Assembly (NCBI RefSeq): GCF_019704555.1
Contig: NZ_AP024745.1
Span: 2,228,001-2,292,000, forward strand
Reading direction: 5' to 3'
DNA from: Actinoplanes sp. L3-i22
Lineage (GTDB): Bacteria > Actinomycetota > Actinomycetes > Mycobacteriales > Micromonosporaceae
DNA: 64,000 bases
This document shows positions 54,738-63,853 of this stretch, one piece after another. Numbering within the stretch: the stretch's first letter is position 1; each line of letters starts with the position of its first letter. The position numbers and the translations under genes are program-made. The notes beneath the pieces are model-generated. The model ran no database searches and was not told the DNA's origin. It was given only the letters and a program-made list of their open reading frames with translations.

Positions 54738-55517
54738 CCAGACTCCCCACCCAGCCGCATCGGACCAGACAGTCAACCGCATCCCAACCACCCACGGACA
54801 CAGCGAAGAAGACACCACCTCAACAGAGTCCAAGATCCGACAGAATCAACCAACGCCATCAACCGTCACAGGGTCCGTAACGCATGGGCCCATTGAATGG
54901 GAGGAAGTGTCAATTCGACCCCCCCAACAATCAGAGGAACTTCGTTTCCAGCCGCCCGCTTCGATTCGACCTCATTCCGTCGATTCCCGACACAACATAC
55001 TCGGCAGGAATCCCTTCTGACACACATGATCAAGTGCGATCATCTCGGCAAAGGAGCGCACAGGATCACGGGCTCCGACCTTCGCCAATCGACGTCTGAC
55101 GGCCCAGCCGACCCGAGGTGCGGGGTCGCAGTAGTTCATCTCGAACCAATCATAGGGGAGAGGCGTCCTGCGGAAACAGTGTCGAAAGGCTCCGTGAGCA
55201 GCGTCGAAACCTTCCATCGGCTGACGTCGTCTTGCGGCTCTTTTTGGAGCGGATTGTGCCATGGCTGGGCCCGTTGATCTTTATGGTCGTCCAAGCCGCG
55301 CTTGTGGTAAGCCGGGTGGCCGTCCTGCCTTGGGTGGCATCCGTCGCACAGGCACCGCCCTGACGCGGTCTGGTCGCCTTCGGTGCGCGGTGGTTTGCCG
55401 GCCGGGCCGGTCACCCCGGAGGCACCCTGGTCTAGGGCGGGCAGCCCTGGCCGCCGGAGGCCGTCCCTGGGTCGTAGGGCCGGAGGCTCTGCCCACCGGG
55501 GGTGCGTTGCATATGAC
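54738..55517. other. Upstream region of the conflict operon; no confident gene
   Basis: 780 bp. It holds the promoter of the trypco2 operon: TTGACA on the minus strand (54913-54908), next to nested perfect palindromes ATGGGCCCAT (54884-54893) and CCCATTGAATGGG (54889-54901). A minus-strand open frame of 96 codons at 54972-55262 (FRHCFRRTPLPYDWFEMNYC) may be a gene remnant. The stretch 55263-55517 is GC-rich with no credible frame. Confidence 0.45.
54884..54913 (-). promoter_or_regulatory. Candidate promoter and palindromic operator of the trypco2 operon
   Basis: Minus-strand TTGACA (54913-54908) is followed within 7 bases by two overlapping palindromes, ATGGGCCCAT and CCCATTGAATGGG. No good -10 box at standard spacing was found, so the promoter assignment is tentative. 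Confidence 0.35.
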
Positions 55518-56173
55518 CTATGACCGAGCACGCCCTGCGGCCTCTGGGCCGGGAGGCTGAACCCTCGGAGATACGCGTTGGTACAAATCCTCGATGTCGG
55601 TCTGCTGGGCCTCCTCCAATGCTGCAGTCTGGAGGTGCTGGGCACGCTCGACGATCACTCGGTCGGACAGTCGTTTACAGACCTCGTGCAGCTGCCTCAC
55701 GCCGTCCACGTCGAACGAGATGTGTCGTCCGGTGAGCACGCGGTGATTCCTTGCACGGCCCGGCTTTCTGCGTCCGGAGGGCTCGGCACCGCACCGACGG
55801 TGATCATTTCAAAGGGATTGACCGAGTGCTCGACGTGCTTTGAGCGCGTGTCGAGTACGTGTCGGTGGAAATCCCGCACGTCGCCTTCGAGGCCGAGCTT
55901 CGTGAGGTCGCCTTCTTTCAATGCGGAGCGATTGCCGCCGTTGAAGCAGCGGGCGTACGTGATGACCGCAGCAGTGAACAGGGCCTGCATCAAGACCCCA
56001 TCAGGCGTCTCCTCGCTCATCGCCGCCACAAGCTTTCGGCAACAGCGCATGACGAACAGGATGTCTTGGTTGACTGCGCCAAGATCGGCCAGCAACTTTG
56101 CGTAGCGTCCGTCAAGCTGCGCGATCGGCAACTGGGTAGTCACGCTCTCGTGATTGCTACTCACGGCGGCCAT
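55518..56173 (-). pseudogene. Frameshifted HEPN-like hypothetical gene
   Basis: Two adjacent minus-strand frames join into one plausible protein of about 218 residues: MAAVSSNHESV...AVQGITA from 56173, then VLTGRHISFDVDGVRQLHEV to the stop at 55518. They join near 55740, where a single-base change shifts the frame. The first part has helical sequence DILFVMRCCRKLVAAM and ARCFNGGNRSALKEG, and TRSKHVEHSVNPFE gives an R-x5-H arrangement as in HEPN RNases. The shift may be real decay or a sequencing error. Confidence 0.6.
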
Positions 56174-56228
56174 GATGCCTATGTCCAGCTGTAGACCGAT
56201 AGTGAGTTACCACGATGAGGTGAGACCC

Positions 56229-56484
56229 CCGACGGCCTGATCCTGAAGAACCTGTGCGCGGCAGCACGCGCTCCGGCACTTCTACGCGTCGGCCCTGCTG
56301 GGACGTCGGTGAGAGCGTGAAGGCGGTCGCGGAGTGGCTGGGCCATGCGAACGCCGCCTTCACGCTTCGTGTGTACGCCCATCTGATGCCGGACAGCCCG
56401 CATCGAGCCCGACGTGCGCTGGATCGGCTCTTCGACGCGCCAGAGCCCGATGACGGCCCAGCGACGGCCCAGAGCGGGAGTTGA
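56229..56484 (+). pseudogene. C-terminal remnant of tyrosine recombinase (integrase), frameshifted
   Basis: HALRHFYASALLG is encoded in one frame up to about 56300, and GESVKAVAEWLGHANAAFTL, then RVYAHLMPDSPHRARRALD in the next; they are continuous parts of the phage-integrase C-terminal catalytic region, with H-x-x-R (HALRH) and the second-box LGHA and catalytic Tyr (RVYAHL). A one-base shift separates them, and the N-terminal two thirds are missing. The stop codon (56481-56483) lies inside the right direct repeat. Confidence 0.8.
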
Positions 56485-56532
56485 TCTGCAGATGGCCAGG
56501 TCGTCAGAGGTTGTTGGGGCTGAAGTGCATGT
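56480..56532. repeat. Right 53-bp direct repeat (attR candidate)
   Basis: Matches 46113-46165 at 48 of 53 positions. It spans the stop of the integrase remnant, the intergenic gap and the last 29 bp of the intact M15 peptidase gene. The arrangement (integrase end, then attachment site, then host gene 3' end) is standard for site-specific integrated elements. Confidence 0.82.
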
Positions 56533-57283
56533 AGTCCTTCAGGGACTTCCAGCGGCCGCCCCACGCAAAGCCGTTCGTCGTGAAAGCCGTCTCCGCGCCG
56601 CCGGGGTGGATCATGCCGGTTCGGTAGGGGGTGCGGGGGATCCAGGGCTCGCTGTGCGGCGGGTCGAGGTAGGTGCCGCGGATCATCGGGTTCTGGCGCG
56701 GGTTCACGTCGATGGCCAGGCCGTACGCGTGCTGGGACCACTTCGTCGTGCCGGCCACGTTGCGGCACTCGTAGCCGCTGGTCAGGACGGTGCGATCGGT
56801 CAGGCCGGGCAGGTTGCGGGCGACCGGCTCCATCACCATGATCGGGAAGCGCCACTTGTAGAGCAGGGCGAACGCCTTCTGGGTGGCCGGGACGATGGTG
56901 CGGCTGACGATCAGGCTGCCGTCGTGGGTGTTGCCGGCGAAGTCGGTGTACTTGACCCAGACCCGGCGCAGGTCGGTCGCGGGGACCGGGCACTTCTTCG
57001 CCGGGTCGCCGTTCGCCTCGGCCGCGGTGAGGGTCTCCGACCAGGTGCTCCAGGCCGGCCGGGCGCGATGGGAATCGGACAGTCGCAGGGCCGCGTCCGG
57101 CGTGATCACGTCGTCGGCCTCGAGGTTGTTCCAGCGGCGCAGGTCACCGACCGTGACGTGGTACTGCCGCGCGATGGCCGACAGCGTGTCCCCCGGCCGG
57201 ACGATGTGCGCGGCCGGGGTGGCGGCGGAGGCGAGGGTCGGGCAAGGGGTCAGGAGGAGTACCGCGAGCAGGGGTTTCAACAC
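56504..57283 (-). CDS. LysM-linked peptidase M15 (D-Ala-D-Ala carboxypeptidase-like)
   Basis: 259 residues from GTG 57283. Signal sequence LLAVLLLTPCPTLASA, LysM domain HIVRPGDTLSAIARQYHVTVGDLRRWNN (peptidoglycan binding), then an M15-type domain with SGYECRNVAGTTKWSQHAYGLAIDVNPR (zinc-binding His and Asp) and HFSPNNL at the C-terminus. It probably trims cell-wall peptides outside the membrane. Its 3' end is the insertion site of the island to its left, and it remains intact because the repeat restores the last codons. Confidence 0.88.
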   Translation of the reverse strand: MLKPLLAVLLLTPCPTLASAATPAAHIVRPGDTLSAIARQYHVTVGDLRRWNNLEADDVITPDAALRLSDSHRARPAWSTWSETLTAAEANGDPAKKCPVPATDLRRVWVKYTDFAGNTHDGSLIVSRTIVPATQKAFALLYKWRFPIMVMEPVARNLPGLTDRTVLTSGYECRNVAGTTKWSQHAYGLAIDVNPRQNPMIRGTYLDPPHSEPWIPRTPYRTGMIHPGGAETAFTTNGFAWGGRWKSLKDYMHFSPNNL

Positions 57284-57357
57284 GTGATCCAGGGTCCGGC
57301 CGGGAGCGCCGGCCCCGCAGCCGAACGCCCGGACACCAACTCGGAAGAAGTCCGGGC

Positions 57358-57981
57358 TCAGAAGAAGTCCGGGCCGGGCCCGTGGTGGTGCCCCATCCCG
57401 AGGATCGAGTCGAGCAGCAGCATCCCGCCGAGCGTCCCCGCTCCCGCCGCCAGCGCGGTCTTCCACCACGGCGTCGCGTACCACCCGGCCGGCATCGGCA
57501 GCCCGTCCCGGAAGCCGCCCGGGTAGTAGTGCGGAGTTTCCGCGCTGGCCCGCGGCCCGACCCGGTACCCGCCGTACAGCTCCTGGTCGGCCGTCACCAC
57601 GCCGGCCCCGCGGGCGAGGTCGGGCGGCGGCAGCTCCGGCCCGGGGTCCAGGCCCATGGTGATCCGCGCGGCCCGCACGTAGGCCAGCCCTTCCAGCGCG
57701 GACTCCCGGACCAGCCGGTACTGGGTGACCGTCCGGGCCTGGGCCAGCTGCCCGCCGGCCGCCTGATGTCTTTCGGTCGCGTCGACCAGCGCCTGCCGGG
57801 CCAGCCCGCCGTCGTCGCGCAGGTTCACCAGCTGGCCGCCGAGCCGTTCGTACCACCGGACCGCGTCCGCGCGCGCGTCCGACACCGCGGTGTCCTCCCG
57901 CACGCTCGTGTCACGCCGGCCCCTGGCCAGCAGGAACGACGCGCCGATGCCGGCCAGCAGGAGGAGGAGAAGAATCGTCAT
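57358..57981 (-). CDS. Hypothetical membrane-anchored protein
   Basis: 207 residues from the ATG at 57981 (57999 possible). N-terminal helix TILLLLLLAGIGASFLLARG, a coiled region (AVRWYERLGGQLVNLRDDGG...ATERHQAAGGQLAQAR), a second hydrophobic stretch near the C-terminus and a terminal GMGHHHGPGPDFF. Similar to unnamed actinobacterial membrane proteins; function unknown. Confidence 0.65.
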   Translation of the reverse strand: MTILLLLLLAGIGASFLLARGRRDTSVREDTAVSDARADAVRWYERLGGQLVNLRDDGGLARQALVDATERHQAAGGQLAQARTVTQYRLVRESALEGLAYVRAARITMGLDPGPELPPPDLARGAGVVTADQELYGGYRVGPRASAETPHYYPGGFRDGLPMPAGWYATPWWKTALAAGAGTLGGMLLLDSILGMGHHHGPGPDFF

Positions 57982-58144
57982 GTCCTCGATGCTCGGCACG
58001 CCGGCTGTGCGTGGCCCATGAGCAGAGGATCAAATTCCTTGGGGGTACGGCCGGTGCCGCTCGCCAGGCGCACAACACCCGCGGGAATGTTCAGGTTCCG
58101 GTGGCTCCGGTCGATCAGCATAGGTGCAGACGGCTACGGAATGA

Positions 58145-61100
58145 GTGCGTTCAGTGACGGAATCCCCCCAGGTGCTCCCCGACGGGCCGCACACCGCTGA
58201 GCTGACCGGTCTCGATGTGATCGACGAGCTCGGGCGTGGCGCCTTCACCATGGTGCACCATGTCCGGCGCGGCGACCGCGACTATGCGTTGAAGCGTCCC
58301 CTCGCCGACGCCGGTGAGCTGCCCGAGATCCGCACCGCGTTCCAGCGCGAGGCGGCCCTGCTGGCCTGCATCGACGACCCGGGCGTGGTCGGCGTGCACG
58401 CGGTCGGCGAGGTCGGCGGCGTGCCCGGCATGGTGCTCGAGCACCTGTCCGGCGGCGCGCTGTCCGAGCTGCTGGTCTACGGCGTGCTGTCGCCGGAGCG
58501 CACGGTCGGGCTGGCCGCCCAGCTGGCCCGCGGCCTGGCCGCCGCGCACCGGGTCGGCCTGGTGCACCGGGACATCAAGCCGGACAACATCATGATCGCC
58601 AAGGACGGCGCCGCCAAGCTGATCGACTTCGGTCTGGCGCAGCTGGGCCGGGACCCCGACGAGGACTCCGACCAGGCGGTCGGCACGTTCCTGTACACCT
58701 CGCCGGAGCAGTCCGGGATGTTGCGCCGCCCGGTCGACGGCCGCTCCGACCTCTACTCGCTCGGCGTGGTGCTGTTCGAGTGCCTGACCGGCCGGCTGCC
58801 GTTCGAGGCCGACGACGTCGGGGAGCTGCTGCGGCTGCACCTGGCGGCGCCGGTCCCGGACGTCCGGGAGAAGCGACCGGACCTCGATCCCGCGCTCGCC
58901 GCGGTGATCCACCGCCTGCTCGCGAAGGACCCGGACGACCGCTACCCGGACGCCGGCGGGCTGCTCGCGGCGCTGCGGCACTGCCCCGGTGGCGAGGCCG
59001 CCGAGGCGCCCGCGGCCAGCCGGTGGCCGATGTGCGGGCGGGACGCCGAGGCGGACCGCCTGGCCCGCCGCTGGGAGCGGGCCCGGGCCGGCCTCGGTGG
59101 CGTGGTGCTGATCCACGGTGGCCCCGGCTCCGGCCGGACCCGGCTCGCCGAGCACGCCGCCGGGCTGGCCGCCGCGAACGGCTGCGTGGTGCTCTCCGGC
59201 ACCTGCCGGCCGGACGAGCCGGCGCCGCTGGCCGTGCTCCGGGAGGCCGTGCAGGCGTCGATGGCCCGGATCCACCGGATGCCGGCCGAGGCCCGCGCGG
59301 TCGCCGAGAAGAACATCGTCGAGGCGGCCACCGCGGCCGGCGTCGCCCAGGTGATCAAGCTGTTCGGCGACCTCGGCGTGCTCGAGGTCACCGGCCCGGC
59401 CGCGGCCGGCGACGAGCACGTGTTCGCGGCCGGCGCGGCGTTCCTCGGCGACCTGGCCGTACGCGCCGACGGCATGATCCTGGTGATCGACGACGCGCAC
59501 CTGATCGACACGGCCACCCGCCGGATGCTCGACGCACTCGCCCCCGACCTGCCCGGCCTGCCGCTGCTGGTGCTGCTCACCGACACCGTCCCGGACGCCT
59601 GCGAGCCGGGCGAGCTGGACCTGGGCGTGCCCGGCACGCTGGAGCTGACCTGCACGCCGCTGCCGCCCGCGGTGGTGGCCGAGGTGGTCGCGTCCCGGCT
59701 GCCCGGCGCCGAGGTGCCGGCCGAGCTGGCCCGGCACGTCACGGTCCGCACCGACGGCACCCCGCTCGCCGTGATCACCTACCTGATCCGGCTGCTCGAC
59801 GCGGGTCTGCTCGGCCCGCTCTGGGGGACCTGGCACCTGGACACCGCGGGCGCCGACGCGCTGCCGTCCGGCGCCGGGGTCCGCGACCTGCTCGCCGCCC
59901 GGCTGACCGGGCTGCCGCTGCCGGTGCTGGACCGGCTCACCACGGCCGCGGTGGCCGGTGTCCGGTTCCGCCCGGAGGGCCTGCCCGCCGGGGACGGCGA
60001 GGAGACCCTGGCCGCGCTCGCCGCCGGCCTGGAACGGCACGTGCTGGAGGTGCGCCCGGGCGGCTGGTACGCCTTCGTCCACCCCCAGCTGCGGGAGAGC
60101 CTGCTCGACCGGCTCACCCCCGGCGAGCTGTGCCGGACCAACGCGGCGCTGGCCGCGGCGCTCGACGGCCTGGAGCCGGAGCTGCGCGACGAGGCGCACC
60201 CGTACACCGTGGCCCGCTACTACCAGGGCGCCGGCAACGCCGCCCCGGTGGCCGAGCGCCGCCGCGCCGCGGCCGACGCCGGCCTGCGGGCTCTGGCCGA
60301 CCAGGCGCCCGCCGACGCGATCGGCTACCTGACCGAGGCGATCGACGGGGATCCGGCGCCGTCCACCACGCTGCTGCACGCGCTGGCCCGGGCGCAGCTG
60401 CGGGCCGGCCGGTTCGACCAGGCCGACGCGACGCTGGACATCGCGCTGGAGGCGGAGCCGGACCGGCTGCGGCGGGCCCGGATGGACATCACCCGGATCG
60501 AGCTCAACCACACCACCTGGAACGACACCCGGGCCCTGGAGGCGGTTCAGGACGCGTTGCGGGAGCTGCGCAAGCCGCTGCCGGGCAACAAACTGCTGCT
60601 GGTGGCGTCCACGCTCGGCGCCGCGTTCGCGGGCGGGGTGGTACGCCGTACCCGAATCGGGTTTGGATCTGCCGAAGGCGGGCGGCGCGAAGCGCTCGCC
60701 GTGCTGACCGCCGTGCTGGACGCCGGCGGATTCGCCGCCGCGATCGGCCTCCGGTTGCGGGAGGCGGGCGTCTTCGCGCTGCGGTCGCTGTACGCGGTCA
60801 ACCGCCTCGGCCCCAGCCCCGAGTACGCCCGGGTGTACGCCCTGGTCGGCTACGTGATGTCGATGGCGAAGCTGCGCGGGACCGGCGAACGCTGCCTGCG
60901 CCAGGCCGCCCGGGTCGCCGCCGAGCTGGGCGACCCGGCGCTGATCGCCTACGTCGACTGGATCCAGGGCTGCGCGATGCTGCTCGGCGGCTACGACGAC
61001 GGCACCGCCTGGGAGAAGGCGATCAGTCAGCACGCCCGCTGGTACGAGCCGGCCCAGCTGCTGCCCGGCCACGCCTCGCAGGGGCTGCGTCAGCTGCTGC

Positions 61101-63343
61101 GCGGCTACACCACCGACGCGGTCCGGGAGTACGAGCGGGGCCTGCGCGGCGTCGCCGACCCGGCCATGCTGCACGGCACGTCGCTCGGCATGCTGGGCGC
61201 GATGATCCCGGCCTACCAGGGCCGGTTCGGCGAGGCCGCGACCGCCCTGCAACGGCTGCGCGAGGCGTTCCCGCCCGGCGCCGGCACCAAGGTGCAGCGC
61301 GCCAACAACCTCACCGCGCAGGTCTGTGTGCTGCTCGAACAGGGTGAGGTCGGCGAGCCGTTCGACGCGGCGATGACCGAGTTCCGCGAGCTCGGCTTCC
61401 GCGACCGGGACCTGATGGCCCAGCACAAGTGGGTCCTGGTCTTCTACGCGCACTCCCGGCTGATCCGGCTGCGCTACAGCAGCGACGAGGACCGGCCCGC
61501 CCGGCTGGCCGAGGCGGTGCGGGCGATCCGGGACGTGGGCCGCTCCGGCGGCACCCCACTGATCAAGCTCTCGTACGCGATGTGCCAGGCCTCGCTCTGC
61601 CAGCTCACCGGCGATCAGGAGCGCGGCATCCGGCTGGCCGACGAGGCGGAGAAGCAGGCCCGGACGCTTGACGCGCCGATGGCGCTGTACGAGATCCATC
61701 GGATCCGGGCCCGGGCGATGCGGGCCCTCGGACAGGGCCACGAGGCGGACCGGCAGGCCCGGTCCGCGCTCGCGCTGGCCGTGTTCTACGGCTGGGAGCA
61801 GCGGCGGCGGCAGACCCGGACCGAGTTCGGGGTGGACGAGGGGGCGAGCACGCACCGCCGTACCGTCGCCGAACGCCGCGGCGCCGGGAACGGCCGCAAC
61901 CGCAGGCTGGAAGCGCTGCAGCAGATCAGTACGGCGGCCGCCACGGTCCTCGACCCGCGGCAGCTCGCCCAGGTCGCCCTCGACGAGATGCTCCGCATCC
62001 TGGGCGCCGAGCGCGCGCTGTTCTTCCTGCTCGACGAGGCCGGCCAGCCGGTCCGATACGCCGGGCGGGACGCGGCCGGCGACCTGACCGACACCATCGA
62101 GTACGGCGCCACCCTGGTCGGCCGGGTCGCCGAGAGCGGCGAGGCGGTCGTCGTCACCGGCACCGAGCAGGGCGCCGCGCTCGGCTCGCGCAGCGCCGTG
62201 GTGCACGGCCTGCGCAGCATCCTGGTCGCCCCGGTGCAGTTCAAGGGCCGGATGGTGGGCGTCGTCTACCTGGACAGCCGCCTCGCCCGGGGCATCTTCA
62301 CCGACGACGACGTCGAGGTGCTGACCGCGGTGAGCAGCCACGTCGCGGTCTCCCTGGAGACCGCCCGGGCCGCCCAGCTGCACCTGGCCGTGCAGGCCGC
62401 GCAACAGCAGCAGGCGCTCGCCGAGATGCTGCGCGCCAGCCTGGCCGAGCTGACCGGGATCCTGGAGCCGGACCGGCTGCTGCGCCGGCTCAGCGGCACC
62501 CTGCGGACGTCGCTCGGCGCCGGCTCCGGCTGCCTGGTCACGCCCGAGGGGGAGGTGCTCGAACCGGCCGAGCTGGCCGGCCTGCGCCTCACCGACGAGG
62601 AGATCGCCGCGCTGGCCGAGCTCACCGAGCCCGCCCTGCTCGACCCGGCCGGCACCGGCAAGCTGCGCGAACGGTTGCTCGACGGCGACCCGGCGGCGCT
62701 CGCCGTGCCGCTGGACGGCCGGGACGGGCGGGCCGGGGTGGTGCTGCTCGGCGGGGACGCGCTGGACGACACCAGCCGGCAGGTCGCGGCCGCGCTGTCC
62801 TCGCAGGGGATGACCGCCTACGACAACGCGCGCCTGTTCAGCCGGGTGCAGGAGCTGGCCACCACCGACGAGCTGACCGGGCAGCACAACCGGCGGCACT
62901 TCTACGCGGTGGCCGGCGCGCTGGTGCAGGCCGCGGCCCGCAACGGGCGGCCGCTCGCGGCGGCCATGCTGGACATCGACAAGTTCAAGAACGTCAACGA
63001 CACGTACGGGCACGGCGTCGGCGACGAGGTGATCCGGACCGTGGCCGGCCGGATCCGGGCCGTGCTGCGCCACTCCGACGTGCTCGGGCGCTACGGCGGC
63101 GAGGAGTTCGCGATCGTCCTGCCGGATCACGGCGGCGAGGCGATGGAGCTCGCCGAGCGGGTGCGCCTGGCGGTCGGCGGGCAGCCGGTCGAGACCCAGG
63201 CCGGTCCGTTGACGATCACGATCAGCATCGGTTTGACCCGATTGGGTGATGACGCGACTACGTTGGACGATCTTCTCGCTCGGGCGGATCACGCCCTGTA
63301 CCGGGCAAAGGAGGCGGGCCGGAACCGGGTGATGGCCGAATGA
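58145..63343 (+). CDS. Ser/Thr kinase-ATPase-GAF-GGDEF signalling protein
   Basis: 1732 residues from GTG 58145 (GTG 58154 possible). Domains: protein kinase about 25-285 with VHRDIKPDN (Asp143) and LIDFGLAQLG; AAA/STAND ATPase about 310-560 with Walker A HGGPGSGRT (Arg331 where Lys is expected) and LVIDDAHLID; about 650-1230 of helical TPR-like sequence; GAF domain about 1258-1415, a second GAF-like region to about 1570; C-terminal GGDEF about 1575-1732 with GGEEF (1651-1655), preceded by an RxxD inhibition site (RHSD). It would link protein phosphorylation to cyclic-di-GMP synthesis. Upstream sequence shows no adjacent partner. Confidence 0.9.
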   Translation: MRSVTESPQVLPDGPHTAELTGLDVIDELGRGAFTMVHHVRRGDRDYALKRPLADAGELPEIRTAFQREAALLACIDDPGVVGVHAVGEVGGVPGMVLEHLSGGALSELLVYGVLSPERTVGLAAQLARGLAAAHRVGLVHRDIKPDNIMIAKDGAAKLIDFGLAQLGRDPDEDSDQAVGTFLYTSPEQSGMLRRPVDGRSDLYSLGVVLFECLTGRLPFEADDVGELLRLHLAAPVPDVREKRPDLDPALAAVIHRLLAKDPDDRYPDAGGLLAALRHCPGGEAAEAPAASRWPMCGRDAEADRLARRWERARAGLGGVVLIHGGPGSGRTRLAEHAAGLAAANGCVVLSGTCRPDEPAPLAVLREAVQASMARIHRMPAEARAVAEKNIVEAATAAGVAQVIKLFGDLGVLEVTGPAAAGDEHVFAAGAAFLGDLAVRADGMILVIDDAHLIDTATRRMLDALAPDLPGLPLLVLLTDTVPDACEPGELDLGVPGTLELTCTPLPPAVVAEVVASRLPGAEVPAELARHVTVRTDGTPLAVITYLIRLLDAGLLGPLWGTWHLDTAGADALPSGAGVRDLLAARLTGLPLPVLDRLTTAAVAGVRFRPEGLPAGDGEETLAALAAGLERHVLEVRPGGWYAFVHPQLRESLLDRLTPGELCRTNAALAAALDGLEPELRDEAHPYTVARYYQGAGNAAPVAERRRAAADAGLRALADQAPADAIGYLTEAIDGDPAPSTTLLHALARAQLRAGRFDQADATLDIALEAEPDRLRRARMDITRIELNHTTWNDTRALEAVQDALRELRKPLPGNKLLLVASTLGAAFAGGVVRRTRIGFGSAEGGRREALAVLTAVLDAGGFAAAIGLRLREAGVFALRSLYAVNRLGPSPEYARVYALVGYVMSMAKLRGTGERCLRQAARVAAELGDPALIAYVDWIQGCAMLLGGYDDGTAWEKAISQHARWYEPAQLLPGHASQGLRQLLRGYTTDAVREYERGLRGVADPAMLHGTSLGMLGAMIPAYQGRFGEAATALQRLREAFPPGAGTKVQRANNLTAQVCVLLEQGEVGEPFDAAMTEFRELGFRDRDLMAQHKWVLVFYAHSRLIRLRYSSDEDRPARLAEAVRAIRDVGRSGGTPLIKLSYAMCQASLCQLTGDQERGIRLADEAEKQARTLDAPMALYEIHRIRARAMRALGQGHEADRQARSALALAVFYGWEQRRRQTRTEFGVDEGASTHRRTVAERRGAGNGRNRRLEALQQISTAAATVLDPRQLAQVALDEMLRILGAERALFFLLDEAGQPVRYAGRDAAGDLTDTIEYGATLVGRVAESGEAVVVTGTEQGAALGSRSAVVHGLRSILVAPVQFKGRMVGVVYLDSRLARGIFTDDDVEVLTAVSSHVAVSLETARAAQLHLAVQAAQQQQALAEMLRASLAELTGILEPDRLLRRLSGTLRTSLGAGSGCLVTPEGEVLEPAELAGLRLTDEEIAALAELTEPALLDPAGTGKLRERLLDGDPAALAVPLDGRDGRAGVVLLGGDALDDTSRQVAAALSSQGMTAYDNARLFSRVQELATTDELTGQHNRRHFYAVAGALVQAAARNGRPLAAAMLDIDKFKNVNDTYGHGVGDEVIRTVAGRIRAVLRHSDVLGRYGGEEFAIVLPDHGGEAMELAERVRLAVGGQPVETQAGPLTITISIGLTRLGDDATTLDDLLARADHALYRAKEAGRNRVMAE

Positions 63344-63426
63344 GATGGAGATGCGCAGGTGAATGGGGTCGCGGTCCATTGACGTAGCCCCTTATTATCT
63401 GTGCGCCCGTCCCTTGATCACGAGGT

Positions 63427-63837
63427 GTGCCGTTGCGAAGCTTCTCCGTCCCTGAGCGGATAGGTGGCTTCGGCGTGCTCGTGGCCGGAGCCGCGGCCCT
63501 CTGGCCCACCGTCACGACCAGCACCGGTGTAGGCGTGCCCTGCATGTTGCGGACCCTGACCGGTGTGCCGTGCCCGGGCTGCGGTCTGACCACCGCGGCC
63601 GTTGCGCTGGTCAGAGGCGAGTTCGGGACAGCGTTCCAGGCCAACCCGGTGATTTTCGGGTTGGCCGCCCTCGCGGTCGTCGTCGGTCCGCTGGTGGCGC
63701 TTCGGGCCACCGGTGTGCTGGCTCCGCCGAGGCCGTGGTCGCCCGTCGGGCGTCGACGGATGGGATGGCTGGCCGGGCTGCTGGCCATGGCGAGCTGGCT
63801 TTTCCAACTGCACCGGCTCGGCGTGAGCTGGGCCTGA
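63427..63837 (+). CDS. DUF2752-family membrane protein
   Basis: 136 residues from GTG 63427. The conserved piece is LRTLTGVPCPGCGLTTAAVALVRGEF, the DUF2752 signature CxxCG(M/L)T, with three to four membrane helices. The function is unknown; these proteins are often encoded beside TM2/Pro-rich proteins, as here. Confidence 0.88.
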   Translation: MPLRSFSVPERIGGFGVLVAGAAALWPTVTTSTGVGVPCMLRTLTGVPCPGCGLTTAAVALVRGEFGTAFQANPVIFGLAALAVVVGPLVALRATGVLAPPRPWSPVGRRRMGWLAGLLAMASWLFQLHRLGVSWA

Positions 63838-63853
63838 TAAAAGGACCCGTGAT

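Larger units (their letters stand above)
46113..56532. mobile_element. 10.4-kb integrated genomic island, probably immobile
   Basis: Bounded by 53-bp imperfect direct repeats at 46113-46165 and 56480-56532; the right repeat overlaps the end of a decayed integrase. The interior has lower-GC segments, hypothetical and frameshifted genes and a conflict-type operon, unlike the flanks. No prophage structural, conjugation or replication gene was found, so it is best described as a genomic island or remnant integrative element. Confidence 0.8.

Noticed and set aside
55263..55517. Proline/glycine-rich open frames on both strands
   Set aside because: No start with ribosome-binding site, no homology pattern and both strands open because of high GC.
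46113..56532. Complete prophage or conjugative element
   Set aside because: No capsid, terminase, tail, relaxase or replication genes; only an integrase remnant.
58151..63379. 1742-codon minus-strand open frame
   Set aside because: Antisense to the kinase-GGDEF gene, low-complexity His/Gln/Arg-rich translation and no domain match.
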